From NCBI RefSeq assembly GCF_903944925.1, contig NZ_CAJATU010000155.1, positions 124,001 through 188,000 on the forward strand: a stretch of 64,000 nucleotides of DNA. Direction: 5' to 3'. The stretch is from an uncultured Rhodopila sp. GTDB taxonomy: Bacteria > Pseudomonadota > Alphaproteobacteria > Acetobacterales > Acetobacteraceae. The notes beneath the pieces were generated by a model. That model made no database searches, had not been told where the DNA came from, and was given only the letters and a program-made list of their open reading frames with translations. The position numbers and the translations under genes were made by a program. Positions 18,710 to 28,882 of the stretch are shown in pieces (position 1 is the first letter of the stretch; each line of letters starts with the position of its first letter).

Positions 18710-19617
18710 ACGCCACGAAGCATGCTTTCCAAGGCTTCGCGCACCCTGGTTGATCCCGTTGCCTGGTCCAGCGAGCTGGCGGCCTCGGCTTCCAGACGGC
18801 GCCATTTCGGGCCGCGGGCTGTCAGTTCTTCCCAGATATCCCGAAGCTCATAGGGACGCTGCTCCGCCAGGATGGCGATAAGGTCCGCCGCCTGCCGGAT
18901 GTCCTTACCGGCTTTCGCCTGACTGTCGGACGTGGCGATCCTTAGGCGGCTCACCATCAGTTTGTGCAGCGCGAATCGCTCAGGTGTGGGGGTACGATGA
19001 TCGGGATGCCGGCGCCCAGAGGGAAACCGCCTGAATCTCCCGATAGATCAGGAAATCGAGAAAGCGCAGCGGCTGGGTGTCCGCCTTCAGGGCCGCCAGG
19101 GCCACCAGCGAATCGTCGGACGGTCCCTGCATCGGCGTCAGGATATCCACCCGGTAGCGATCCCCCAGAGCGAAGCGGCTGGCACGGCCGGGGGCGAAGA
19201 CCGGCGTCAGCGGCTGGAAATCCGGGTCCACGCCGCGCAGGATGTCGAGGAACGGGACATCCACCGCGTCCTCGATCGCGATCGACAGATCGGGGTCGTC
19301 GGTCATAGCATTGCTGGTTGGCAGTTGGCGCCGATAAGGCCGGGGTAGGTCTGATGCGCGCCGGTGCCGACGACGACGACGCGCATGCGAAACACGCCGG
19401 CTTCGGCGAGGGCTTCGTGGATGCGGCCGGTGCGGGCGTCCGGACCGCGCAGGCCGGAGCGGATCAGGGCGGAGACCAGGGTCCGGCGTTCCTTGTAGCC
19501 GGATTTTTCGACGCGATGCCGGGCGATCCTTTGCTCGAGTTCCGCGCTGTCGCGGCCGACGTATTTGTCATGGCGGTTGCCGCCGATGGTGGCGGAGCGG
19601 AAATACCATTAGTGGCG
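18710..19617 (-). pseudogene. GSU2403-type nucleotidyltransferase-fold protein, frameshifted
   Basis: Consecutive minus-strand fragments in shifting frames: 'WYFRSATIGGNRHDKYVGRDSAELEQRIARHRVEKSGYKERRTLVSALIRSG...', 'MTDDPDLSIAIEDAVDVPFLDILRGVDPDFQPLTPVFAPGRASRF...FLDFLIYREIQAVSLWAPA', 'GIPIIVP', 'ERFALHKLMVSRLRIATSDSQAKAGKDIRQAADLIAILAEQRPYELRDIWEEL'. Confidence 0.75.
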
Positions 19618-19640
19618 GCCTATCGGTCATGCGGACTACT

Positions 19641-19995
19641 TTATATCCGCCTCTCGCTGCCCCCAACGCCTGCCCTGCCCAGCAACATCCGGTCATCGGC
19701 GATACCCAAAACCTCGGCCACCCCATCCGGCGCTACCCGATAAAGGACGATATGCCGAGGGCGTCCGACGCGCCGCTCGGGCGGCATGGACCGGCGCGCC
19801 AAAGCCAGCGGGTATGCCATCACCCCCGGGGGCAGCGACACCTCTTTCGGTTTCACCGGCCGATCGGCCAGCGCGGCGAAGGCTGCCAGCATGAGCCGGT
19901 AATAGCGCCCTGCCGCCTCGAAGCCGAACTTGCGGGCGCTCTGTCAGAATCCGATCGACCTGCACGCGGGCGCGGCCGGCAAGGCGGTAAGCCAC
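19641..19995 (-). pseudogene. RelE/ParE-family toxin, frameshifted
   Basis: 'VAYRLAGRARVQVDRILTE' in one frame continues as 'SARKFGFEAAGRYYRLMLAAFAALADRPVKPKE...RHIVLYRVAPDGVAEVLGIADDRMLLGRA' in another. Confidence 0.75.
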
Positions 19996-20283
19996 TCAGG
20001 TCTTGTCGGCCGCCAAATTGGCTTGCACTCGGGCCATCGTGCTCTCATACAGCGCCTCGGCATTCGCCTCGGTTTCGATCAGGGCAAATCGGCCGGCCTC
20101 GATATCCTCGATGCCTTCTTTCGCGATCGTCCACAGGTCTTTTTCATCGTCCAGATCCTCGGCATAGCGCCGCACGGCTTCCTGGAGATACTCGGTCTCG
20201 GACGCCGCCAGTCCGGCGGCGATTTGCCGATCGATGGCGGATTTCAGACCGTCTGGAAGCTGAACCTGCACGATGACACTCAT
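19996..20283 (-). CDS. ParD-like ribbon-helix-helix antitoxin (intact)
   Basis: 'MSVIVQVQLPDGLKSAIDRQIAAGLAASETEYLQEAVRRYAEDLDD'; stop overlaps the toxin start region. Confidence 0.82.
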   Translation of the reverse strand: MSVIVQVQLPDGLKSAIDRQIAAGLAASETEYLQEAVRRYAEDLDDEKDLWTIAKEGIEDIEAGRFALIETEANAEALYESTMARVQANLAADKT

Positions 20284-20343
20284 GGACCGCTCCATAGCAG
20301 GAAAAATACCACAAACCCCGGCCGTACGCAGCCGCAAACGCCC

Positions 20344-21675
20344 CTACCCGAACACCCGTTCAAAAATCCGGTCCACCCCCCGCAGATGCAGCCCCGGGTC
20401 CATCGCTGCGTCCAGCACCGCAGGCGCAACCCGCCCCGCCACGTCCGGATCAGCGTCCAGGTTCTGCCGGAACGTCTTCCCCTCCGGCGTCCCCAACAGA
20501 GTCCACGTCGCCATCGCGCTACCCTGCACGATCCGATAGGCGTCCTCCCGCAGGATCCCCGCCTTGGTCAGCGCCAGCAGCACCTCGCCGGAGTGCACCA
20601 CCCCGCCCAAACTCTCCAAATTCGCCAGCATCCGCTCCGGATGCACCACCAGCTTCTCCATCATCCCCGCCAGCCGCATCAGCGCGAAATCCAGCGTCAC
20701 CGTCGCGTCCGGGCCGATGGCCCGCTCCACCGAGGAGTGGCTGATGTCGCGCTCATGCCACAGCGTCACGTTCTCCAGTGCCGGCACCACGGCGGCCCGC
20801 ACGATCCGCGCCAGGCCGCATAAATTCTCGCTCAGCACCGGGTTCCGCTTGTGCGGCATCGCCGAGGACCCCTTCTGCCCGGGATGGAAGAATTCCTCCG
20901 CCTCCCGCACCTCGGACCGCTGCAAGTGCCGCACCTCCGTCGCCAGCCGCTCGATACCGCTGGCGATCACCGCCAGCGTGCAGAAGAACGCCGCATGGCG
21001 GTCGCGCGGGATCACCTGGGTGGAGACCGGCTCCGGCCGCAGCCCCAGGTGCGACGCGACATATTCCTCCACCGACGGATCGAGATGCGCGAAGGTGCCG
21101 ACGGCGCCGCTGACCGCGGCCACTGCGATCTCGGCGCGGGCGGCGACCAGCCGCTCGCGGTTGCGGGCAAACTCGGCGTAGTGCCCGGCCAGCTTCAACC
21201 CGAACGTCGTCGGTTCGGCGTGGATGCCGTGGCTCCGGCCAATGGTCAGCGTGTATTTGTGCTCCAGCGCACGAGTCTTCAGCGCCGCCAGCACGGCGTC
21301 GATATCGGCCAGCAGCAGGTCCGCAGCCTGCGTCAACTGCACCGACAGGCAGGTGTCCAGCACGTCGGAGCTGGTCATCCCCTGATGCACGAACCGGCTG
21401 TCGGGGCCGACAGCCTCGGCCAGCCAGGTCAGGAAGGCGATGACGTCGTGGCGGGTCTCCCGCTCGATCGCGTCGATCCGCTCGATCTCGGCGGCGTTGA
21501 TCGCCGCCAGCTTCGGGGCGCCTTTCTCCCGTATGGTGCGGGCGGCGTCCTCCGGGATGGCGCCGGCACGGGCCATGCCTTCGGCGGCGAGAGCCTCGAT
21601 CTCGAACCAGATGCGATAGCGGTTCTCGGGCGACCAGATGGCGGCCATTTCGGGCCTTGAGTAACGCGGGATCAT
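20344..21675 (-). CDS. purB: Adenylosuccinate lyase
   Basis: 'MIPRYSRPEMAAIWSPENRYRIWFEIEALA', 'GSSAMPHKRNPVLSENLCGLARI'. Confidence 0.97.
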   Translation of the reverse strand: MIPRYSRPEMAAIWSPENRYRIWFEIEALAAEGMARAGAIPEDAARTIREKGAPKLAAINAAEIERIDAIERETRHDVIAFLTWLAEAVGPDSRFVHQGMTSSDVLDTCLSVQLTQAADLLLADIDAVLAALKTRALEHKYTLTIGRSHGIHAEPTTFGLKLAGHYAEFARNRERLVAARAEIAVAAVSGAVGTFAHLDPSVEEYVASHLGLRPEPVSTQVIPRDRHAAFFCTLAVIASGIERLATEVRHLQRSEVREAEEFFHPGQKGSSAMPHKRNPVLSENLCGLARIVRAAVVPALENVTLWHERDISHSSVERAIGPDATVTLDFALMRLAGMMEKLVVHPERMLANLESLGGVVHSGEVLLALTKAGILREDAYRIVQGSAMATWTLLGTPEGKTFRQNLDADPDVAGRVAPAVLDAAMDPGLHLRGVDRIFERVFG

Positions 21676-21754
21676 GATTGCCTTGTCCGATGCCGGGGAA
21701 GAGGCCAGCTAGACCGCGACACACTCACTGGCAAGCGGAGACGACCCGAGCGTG

Positions 21755-22384
21755 ATGGATTTTGCCCAACTGGCGCACATGCTGCCGCCCGGGCTGGCCG
21801 CCGATATGGCGGCTCTGGCGCAGGTGGTGATGATCGACGTGGCGCTGGCGGGCGACAACGCCGTCGTCGTCGGTCTGGCCGTCGCCGGGTTGCCGCGCCG
21901 GCAGCAGCGTTCGGCCATCCTGCTCGGGATCGCGGGCGCGACGGTGGTCCGCATCGCCATGGGCGCGCTGGCGCTGCAGTTGCTGGCGATCATCGGCCTG
22001 CTTCTGGCCGGTGGCGTGCTGCTGCTGTGGGTGTGCTGGAAGATGTATCGCGAGCTTCGCCGCCCCCCCGGCCTCGCCGAGGTCTCGGTCGAAGGCAAGA
22101 CGCTGAGCCAGGCGGTGCTGCAGATCATCGTCGCCGACGTTTCCATGAGTCTGGACAACGTGCTGGCGGTGGCCGGTGCCGCGCACGGCAATACGATGGC
22201 CCTGGCCGCGGGGCTTTTGTTGTCGGTCGCCCTGATGGGTCTGGCCGCCAACCTGATCGCCCGTCTCCTGGAAAAATTCCGCTGGATCGCCTGGATCGGC
22301 CTGGCGATCGTGCTGTACGTCGCGCTCACCATGATCTGGCATGGCGGGCATGAGGTCGCCCGGGCGGTCCAGGCCCACCCCTGA
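21755..22384 (+). CDS. TerC family integral membrane protein
   Basis: 'VVMIDVALAGDNAVVVGLAVAGLP', 'IIVADVSMSLDNVLAVAGAAHGN'. Confidence 0.92.
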   Translation: MDFAQLAHMLPPGLAADMAALAQVVMIDVALAGDNAVVVGLAVAGLPRRQQRSAILLGIAGATVVRIAMGALALQLLAIIGLLLAGGVLLLWVCWKMYRELRRPPGLAEVSVEGKTLSQAVLQIIVADVSMSLDNVLAVAGAAHGNTMALAAGLLLSVALMGLAANLIARLLEKFRWIAWIGLAIVLYVALTMIWHGGHEVARAVQAHP

Positions 22385-22437
22385 CAGCGCGCACCGGACT
22401 CACTATCTTCCGCATCAACGAAGCAGGAGGAACGATC

Positions 22438-23916
22438 ATGCTGAACCCGGTATCACCGCTGCCGCTAAAGGACCCGTCGCTGTTCCGTCAGGCCAATTAC
22501 CTCGACGGCAAGTGGGTGGAGGCCGACAACGGCCAGACCATCATGGTGAAGAACCCCGCCACCGGAGAGGCCATCGGCGAAGTTCCGTCCATGGGCGTCG
22601 CCGAAACCCGCCGCGCGATCGAAGCGGCGAACCGAGCCTATCCCGGCTGGCGCGCGCTGCTGGCGAAGGAGCGCGGGACGATCCTGCGCAAGCTGTCCGA
22701 CCTGATGCTGGCCAATGCGGACGATCTGGCGGTGATCATGACCGCCGAACAGGGCAAGCCGCTGACCGAGAGCAAGGGCGAGATCGTCTACGCCGCCAGC
22801 TTCATCGATTGGTTCGCCGAGGAGGGCAAGCGCGTCTACGGCGACACCATCCCGCAGAACGCCAAGGGGCGCCGCATCATCGTGACCAAGGAGCCCATCG
22901 GCGTGTTCGCGGCCATCACGCCGTGGAATTTTCCGTCCGCGATGATCACCCGGAAAGCCGGCCCGGGCTGGGCGGCCGGCTGTACCGGCGTCATCCGACC
23001 GGCCTCGCAAACCCCGTTCTCGGCGCTGGCGCTGGCGGTGCTGGCCGAGCGGGCCGGGATGCCGGCCGGCGTCTGCAACATCCTGACCGGCGGATCCTCC
23101 GCCATGGGCGGCGAGCTGACCTCCAACCCGCTGGTCCGCAAGCTATCTTTCACCGGTTCCACCGAGGTCGGCGCCAAACTGCTGGCGCAGTGCGCGCCGA
23201 CAATCAAGAAAACCAGCATGGAACTGGGCGGCAACGCACCCTTCATCGTGTTCGACGACGCTGATCTCGACGCGGCGGTGGTAGGGGCGATGGGAAGCAA
23301 GTTCCGCAATACCGGGCAGACCTGCGTCTGCGCCAACCGCATCCTGGTGCAGGAGGGCGTCTACGATGCCTTCTCCGCCAAGCTGAAAGCCGCTGTCGAG
23401 GCCATGAAAATCGGCAATGGCATGGAGCCGGGCGTTAGCCAGGGGCCGCTGATCAACGCCGCCGCGGTGGCAAAGGTCGAGGAACACGTCGCCAACGCGC
23501 TGTCGCTGGGCGCCTCGGTGGTGACGGGCGGCAAGCGGCATAGGCTTGGCGGCAATTTCTACGAACCGACAGTGTTGGCGAACGTGCCGCACGAAGCGCA
23601 GATCTTCCGGGAAGAAACGTTCGGCCCGGTGGCGCCGCTGTTCCGGTTCAAGACCGAGGACGAAGCGATCCGATTGGCGAACGATACCGAGTTCGGGCTG
23701 GCAGCGTATTTCTATGCCCGCGATATCGGCCGCATCTTCCGCGTCGGCGAGGCGCTGGAATACGGGCTGATCGGCATCAACGAAGGCATCATCTCGACCG
23801 CCGAGGCACCGTTCGGCGGCATGAAGTCGTCGGGGCTGGGGCGCGAAGGATCGAAATACGGGATCGAAGAGTATCTGGAGATCAAGTACCTGGCCATCGG
23901 CGGGATCGGAACATAA
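22438..23916 (+). CDS. gabD: NAD(P)-dependent succinate-semialdehyde dehydrogenase
   Basis: 'FTGSTEVGAKLLAQCAPTIKKTSMELGGNAPFIVFDDADLDAAV', 'RNTGQTCVCANRILVQ', 'APFGGMKSSGLGREGSKYGIEEYLEIKYL'. Confidence 0.94.
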   Translation: MLNPVSPLPLKDPSLFRQANYLDGKWVEADNGQTIMVKNPATGEAIGEVPSMGVAETRRAIEAANRAYPGWRALLAKERGTILRKLSDLMLANADDLAVIMTAEQGKPLTESKGEIVYAASFIDWFAEEGKRVYGDTIPQNAKGRRIIVTKEPIGVFAAITPWNFPSAMITRKAGPGWAAGCTGVIRPASQTPFSALALAVLAERAGMPAGVCNILTGGSSAMGGELTSNPLVRKLSFTGSTEVGAKLLAQCAPTIKKTSMELGGNAPFIVFDDADLDAAVVGAMGSKFRNTGQTCVCANRILVQEGVYDAFSAKLKAAVEAMKIGNGMEPGVSQGPLINAAAVAKVEEHVANALSLGASVVTGGKRHRLGGNFYEPTVLANVPHEAQIFREETFGPVAPLFRFKTEDEAIRLANDTEFGLAAYFYARDIGRIFRVGEALEYGLIGINEGIISTAEAPFGGMKSSGLGREGSKYGIEEYLEIKYLAIGGIGT

Positions 23917-23966
23917 GCGATCGCTTCGGGGAGATCGCGGTGGCAAGGCGATCTCCCCGCGGCACG

Positions 23967-25961
23967 TCAGGTGATCAGGTGGCTGAGCCAGTCTGACAAC
24001 GTGGCATTTGACGTCCCGTCGATCGTCGCGATCGCCACGCCCGTCCCGCCGGAGGTTGGCGCAACCGACAGAACGGTGCCCGTTGCGGACCCGGCCAGCG
24101 TCACATAGTTCGCCAGCGTCGAGGCTGCCCCGTTCCAGTCGGTCGCGGCGAGCGCCGCCTTCAGGTCCAGCGTATCCCCTGTTGCCAGGATGTCGTTGGT
24201 GAACGTGTCGCTACCCTTGCCCGCAGCGGGAAGGATGTATGTGTTCCGCTGCCCGGTGTCGGTGATCGTGTCGGACCCGCCGGACAGGCTTACGATGTCA
24301 GCCGAACCGCTGAGAAACAGCATGTGGTCGCCGGAGGTAGCCACCACGGAGACCTGGCTCTGGCTGACCGTGTTGCCTGCCGCCCCCGTGGAAAGCGTTA
24401 TCGGCGCCGGCAGCGGACTCGCGCCGGTTCCAGCCTGCGGCGACCATGCTGCCGCCGGGCTCGTCTTGCCCCACCAGAGGTTATTCGCGTTCTCCTGCCA
24501 GACCTCGTTATTGACATAAGCCAGTTCGGTCACATTGGCGGTTGTCGTGTCGGCGACACCATTCACCGCGACCTGGCCGGAACCGGTGATGGACCAGGTG
24601 TTGCCGCTCGCGTCGGTGATCGTGGCCGCCGAGCCGGCCAAAACCATCGAGTCATTCGCCGAAGCCGTTACGACGGGAGTTGGTGCGGGTGCCGCCGCCG
24701 GCAACGGGCTGGTCGCCGTACCGCCATTCGAATCCCAGCTGGTGCCGGTCCACTGCCACCACAGATTGGTGCCGTTTTCCTGCCAGACGCTGCCGTTGAC
24801 GTAGGCCAACTCGGCCACGCCCGAACTGTAACCGGCAGCCTGGCCGTTGATCTCCGCTGCGCCGTTGACGATCGTCCAGGTGTTGCCGAATGCGTCCGCG
24901 ATTGAGCCGGTGGCCCCGGCAAGCAATGTCATATCATTGGCCGAAGGCGTCGGCGCGGCGGTTGCGACTGTTGCCGGGGGCGTGGCAACCGTAGCGGGCG
25001 CCGATGCGGCGCTGGCCGCGGTCGCCGCGATGCCGGCGGCTATTTGCTGGCCGTATGCGGTCAGGCTGCTGCCGTCGCTGGCGGTCAGGCCGTCTCCCGG
25101 ACCACCCTGGCCCCACGACCACGCAACGTTCCCGTAGCCGCTCTGCTGGACCGCGGTGATCACCTGATTTGCATTCGGGTCGATTGTCGTGCCGCTCGTG
25201 CTGTTGCCGTATTCGCCGATGATTATCGGCAGAGTGCCATCGGCGCTGCTGATGGTTTGCTGCGTTTGCGCGATGTCGGCCGCGAGGTTTCCGCTGACCG
25301 CAGCCTGGTCGGTTGAGTAGCCCGTGATCCATCCGTAATAGTGGACGTCGCCGATGATGTTTGTCATGCCGGCGTAAACCGATTGCGTGTAGCCCTGCGC
25401 GAATGAGGACGGCGTGCTCCCGCCATTGATTTCGATCATGACCGGGTTGGCGTTGCCTGCGCCGCGGATGGCATCGTAGGTCTGTTGCTGCCAGGTAGAA
25501 AGCGCGGCGGGGTTCTGGCTGCCGGACGCGTCGGTCTCCGAAGGCTCGTTATTTGTGCCGAACCAGACATAGGGATTGCTGGCAAAGGCGGAGGCGATCG
25601 AGGAATACCAGTTGAGCTCCGTGGTGAGCTGCTGGCCGGTAAAGATCGTGCCAGAGGAGCCCCCGGCGTTTGAACCGTTAGAGGTGCTATGGTCCTCAAG
25701 TTCAACAACGATTCCGGCCGAGGTGAGCTGATCGACATAGGCTGATAGCGTGGCCGGGCTGGCGAAATCATAGATCGCCAAGCGAACGAAATTGATACCG
25801 GGGAAATCGCTTCGCAGCGTGCTTGCCGAAGGCTGGTTGCCTTCGATCACATCGACGCCTGCCGCCACAAAAGGCTGGCCGTTGGGCGCGATGATCTGGC
25901 CGTTCGTTACGTGAAATGCGCTTGTGGCTGAGGACGTCGATGCGGATGTAGTACCTGACAA
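23967..25961 (-). CDS. GH5-like cellulase family protein with two accessory repeats and a T1SS-like C-terminal domain
   Basis: 'WFGTNNEPSETD' (acid/base) and 'IIIGEYGNSTSG' (nucleophile); two 'ELAYVNxxVWQEN..NLWW' repeats; Gly/Asp-rich 'GDHMLFLSGSADIVSLSGGSDTITDTGQRNTYILPAAGKGSDTF' C-terminus; no Sec signal. Confidence 0.82.
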   Translation of the reverse strand: MSGTTSASTSSATSAFHVTNGQIIAPNGQPFVAAGVDVIEGNQPSASTLRSDFPGINFVRLAIYDFASPATLSAYVDQLTSAGIVVELEDHSTSNGSNAGGSSGTIFTGQQLTTELNWYSSIASAFASNPYVWFGTNNEPSETDASGSQNPAALSTWQQQTYDAIRGAGNANPVMIEINGGSTPSSFAQGYTQSVYAGMTNIIGDVHYYGWITGYSTDQAAVSGNLAADIAQTQQTISSADGTLPIIIGEYGNSTSGTTIDPNANQVITAVQQSGYGNVAWSWGQGGPGDGLTASDGSSLTAYGQQIAAGIAATAASAASAPATVATPPATVATAAPTPSANDMTLLAGATGSIADAFGNTWTIVNGAAEINGQAAGYSSGVAELAYVNGSVWQENGTNLWWQWTGTSWDSNGGTATSPLPAAAPAPTPVVTASANDSMVLAGSAATITDASGNTWSITGSGQVAVNGVADTTTANVTELAYVNNEVWQENANNLWWGKTSPAAAWSPQAGTGASPLPAPITLSTGAAGNTVSQSQVSVVATSGDHMLFLSGSADIVSLSGGSDTITDTGQRNTYILPAAGKGSDTFTNDILATGDTLDLKAALAATDWNGAASTLANYVTLAGSATGTVLSVAPTSGGTGVAIATIDGTSNATLSDWLSHLIT

Positions 25962-26464
25962 AATGCCGCTCCCGTTTTCGTGATGGAAGGCAGCCTAGAT
26001 CACGAAAAAGAGAGCAGTCAAACTAGAAATCCTGTCGAAATATTTTAATACAATCAATAGTATTTCGGCACATAGCCGTCGTACTTTCACCCGTTGATAA
26101 AGTGCAGGTAGTTCATGCTGCGGATATGTTGTCGTTATCTCCGGTAATGATGCGGATACTAGCAATAGTAGCGTTATCGTTACGTACTGGCCTCGCCATC
26201 GGCCGTCCATAATCACTCAGCCGCGAACCATAGCCCTGATTGCGCAGGCATTTCGAACCCGGCTGCGCGTGCCGGGGCTGCCCGATCCGAACCCGATGAT
26301 ACGACCTCATTCGGGTCCGGAGGCTCTGAGGACGATCAAGAGCGTCCGGCCGGCTGACCAACGGCGAATCTCAATACGGGTCAGCACCATATGTCGTTCT
26401 GATATCAGACCGTCCGGGGTGTACCACAAGGCACACCGCCCGAGCCCGGATAGAACGTGGCGTA

Positions 26465-26499
26465 CAAAAGAAAACGGCCCCGAAGTCACCTCCGGGGCC
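26465..26499 (-). terminator. Intrinsic terminator downstream of hppA
   Basis: Minus-strand GGCCCCGGAGGTGACTTCGGGGCC stem-loop followed by GTTTTCTTTT. Confidence 0.85.
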
Positions 26500-26524
26500 G
26501 CTTCTCAACCACATACGAACCAGC

Positions 26525-28624
26525 CTACTTGATCAGGTTCGCCAAAACCGCCAGCAGCAGCAGAGCCACGATGTTGGTGATCTTGATCATCGGGTTCACC
26601 GCCGGACCAGCGGTATCCTTGTACGGGTCGCCCACGGTATCACCGGTCACCGCGGACTTGTGCGCCTCGGAACCCTTGCCACCGAAGTTACCCTCTTCGA
26701 TGTACTTCTTCGCATTGTCCCACGCGCCGCCACCCGAGGTCATCGAGATCGCGACGAACAGGCCCGTCACGATCGTTCCCAGCAGCATCGCACCCAAGGA
26801 CGCGAACGCCGCAGCCTTGCCGGCGATGATGGCGATCACGATCCACAGCACGATCGGCGCACCGACCGGCAGCAGCGACGGCAGGATCATCTCCTTGATC
26901 GCGGCCTTGGTCAGCAGGTCAACCGCCTTGCCGTATTCCGGCTTGCCGGTGCCTTCCATGATGCCCGGGATCTCCCGGAACTGGCGGCGGACTTCCACCA
27001 CCACGGAGCCGGCCGCGCGACCCACCGCGGTCATGCCCATCGAGCCGAACAGGTACGGCAACAAGCCGCCGATGAACAGCCCGACGACCACGTACGGATT
27101 TTGCAGCGTGAAATCGACGGTCAGTTTCGGGAAGTAATGCGCCAAGTCCTGGGTATAGGCCGCGAACAGCACCAGCGAGGCCAAGCCGGCCGAACCGATG
27201 GCATAGCCCTTGGTCACCGCCTTGGTGGTGTTGCCGACGGCGTCCAGCGCATCCGTCGTCACGCGCACGTCTTCCGGCAGATCGGCCATCTGGGCAATGC
27301 CACCGGCATTGTCCGTCACCGGGCCATACGCATCCAACGCCACGATCACACCGGCGAGGGACAACATGGTCGTCGCCGCAACCGCGATGCCGAACAGGCC
27401 CGCGATCATGGACGTGAAGATGATGCCGATGCTGATGACCACCACCGGCAGCGCCGTCGCTTCCATCGAGATTGCCAGCCCCTGGATCACGTTGGTGCCG
27501 TGACCGGTGGTGGAGCTTTGCGCGATCGACCGTACTGGCCGGTATTCGGTCGATGTGTAATACTCGGTGATCCAGACGATCGCCCCGGTCACCGCCAGGC
27601 CGATCAGCGAGCAGATGAACAGTTCGAAGCCGTTGACCGATCCGCCTGCCGTCAAAGTCAGCGGGGTGAACAGGCCGGCGGTGAAGATGATGACGAACAG
27701 GATACCGACGACAGATGCGCCGCCGGTGACCAGCAGGCCGCGGTAAAGCGCCTTCATGATCCCGTTATCCGGACCCAGCTTGACGTAATAGGTGCCAAGG
27801 ATGGAGGTCAGGATACAAACCGCGCAGATGCCAAGCGGCAGCAGCAGCAGTTCGTCGCGGATCACGCCGGTGAACAGGATCGCCGCCAGCAGCATGGTCG
27901 CCACGATGGTCACCGCATAGGTCTCGAACAAGTCGGCCGCCATACCGGCGCAGTCGCCGACGTTGTCGCCGACGTTGTCCGCGATCACAGCCGGGTTGCG
28001 GGGGTCATCTTCCGGAATCCCGGCCTCAACCTTGCCAACCAGATCGGCGCCCACGTCGGCGCCCTTGGTGAAGATGCCGCCGCCGAGACGGGCGAAGATG
28101 GAGATCAGCGATCCGCCGAAGCCAAGCGCGACCATTGCTTCCAGCACCGGACGCACGTCGGCGTCTGGCCCTACGCCCCGGCGCAGGTAGAAGTAATAGC
28201 CGGCAACGCCCAGCAGGCCCAGGCCGACGACCAGCAGGCCGGTGATGGCGCCCGCCTTGAAGGCGACGTCGAGACCGGATGCCAGGCCGCGGCGGGATGC
28301 CTGCGCGGTACGCACATTGGCGCGGACCGAGACATTCATGCCGATGAAGCCGGTCGCCGCCGACAGGACCGCGCCGATAAAGAAGCCGATGGCGGTGTGG
28401 AGGCCCAGGAACAGGCCCAGAATGACCATGATGACCACGCCGACAAGGCCAATCGTGAGATACTGCCGGTTCAGGTAGGCGCGGGCGCCTTCCTGTACGG
28501 CCGCGGCAATTTCTTGCATGCGGGCCGTTCCGGCGTCCGCGGCAAGTACTTGCCGAGTAGTGATGAGACCATACACCAGGGCCGCGAGGCCGCAGGCGAT
28601 GATCAGGATTTGCGCCGCACTCAT
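26525..28624 (-). CDS. hppA: Membrane-bound H+-translocating pyrophosphatase, probably K+-independent
   Basis: '[56 protein letters not shown]'; '[18 protein letters not shown]' carries the Lys associated with K+-independent forms. Confidence 0.97.
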   Translation of the reverse strand: MSAAQILIIACGLAALVYGLITTRQVLAADAGTARMQEIAAAVQEGARAYLNRQYLTIGLVGVVIMVILGLFLGLHTAIGFFIGAVLSAATGFIGMNVSVRANVRTAQASRRGLASGLDVAFKAGAITGLLVVGLGLLGVAGYYFYLRRGVGPDADVRPVLEAMVALGFGGSLISIFARLGGGIFTKGADVGADLVGKVEAGIPEDDPRNPAVIADNVGDNVGDCAGMAADLFETYAVTIVATMLLAAILFTGVIRDELLLLPLGICAVCILTSILGTYYVKLGPDNGIMKALYRGLLVTGGASVVGILFVIIFTAGLFTPLTLTAGGSVNGFELFICSLIGLAVTGAIVWITEYYTSTEYRPVRSIAQSSTTGHGTNVIQGLAISMEATALPVVVISIGIIFTSMIAGLFGIAVAATTMLSLAGVIVALDAYGPVTDNAGGIAQMADLPEDVRVTTDALDAVGNTTKAVTKGYAIGSAGLASLVLFAAYTQDLAHYFPKLTVDFTLQNPYVVVGLFIGGLLPYLFGSMGMTAVGRAAGSVVVEVRRQFREIPGIMEGTGKPEYGKAVDLLTKAAIKEMILPSLLPVGAPIVLWIVIAIIAGKAAAFASLGAMLLGTIVTGLFVAISMTSGGGAWDNAKKYIEEGNFGGKGSEAHKSAVTGDTVGDPYKDTAGPAVNPMIKITNIVALLLLAVLANLIK

Positions 28625-28882
28625 TTCGGGTTTACCCCTTCCTCGTTATTCGGTAGGCGCCTATCCCCGAAGCACTCCATGTTCTGGCGCCACGGTCGCG
28701 GCATATGCCAGATGCGTGACGGTCCGGCAATCGGCCAAGGATTTTCAGCGACGGGCAGCGGCGTTGTCCCGTACGCAACCGTATTCGATTTTCGTCCGCA
28801 TCTTTTGAAGACACCCCGCACCCGATGATGTGCTTGCGGCTTGGCAAGCAGGGGTAAAGGCGGGCTAGAACGTTCCGGGCAT

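Noticed and set aside
17482-18957. 491-aa icd ORF with ~140-aa N-terminal extension
   Set aside because: The extension contains the nucleotidyltransferase pseudogene tail plus intergenic translation; the dehydrogenase starts at MTAASAPPHGSNKIPATLIPGDGIGPE (18540)
25990-26460. AT-richer region between the GH5-like gene and hppA considered as a mobile-element scar
   Set aside because: No inverted-repeat ends, target duplication or transposase similarity could be recognised by eye
26660-28828. 722-aa plus-strand ORF antisense to hppA
   Set aside because: Low-complexity His/Arg/Gln/Asp-rich translation without a recognisable domain; it mirrors the strongly conserved hppA and is a GC-rich codon-bias artefact
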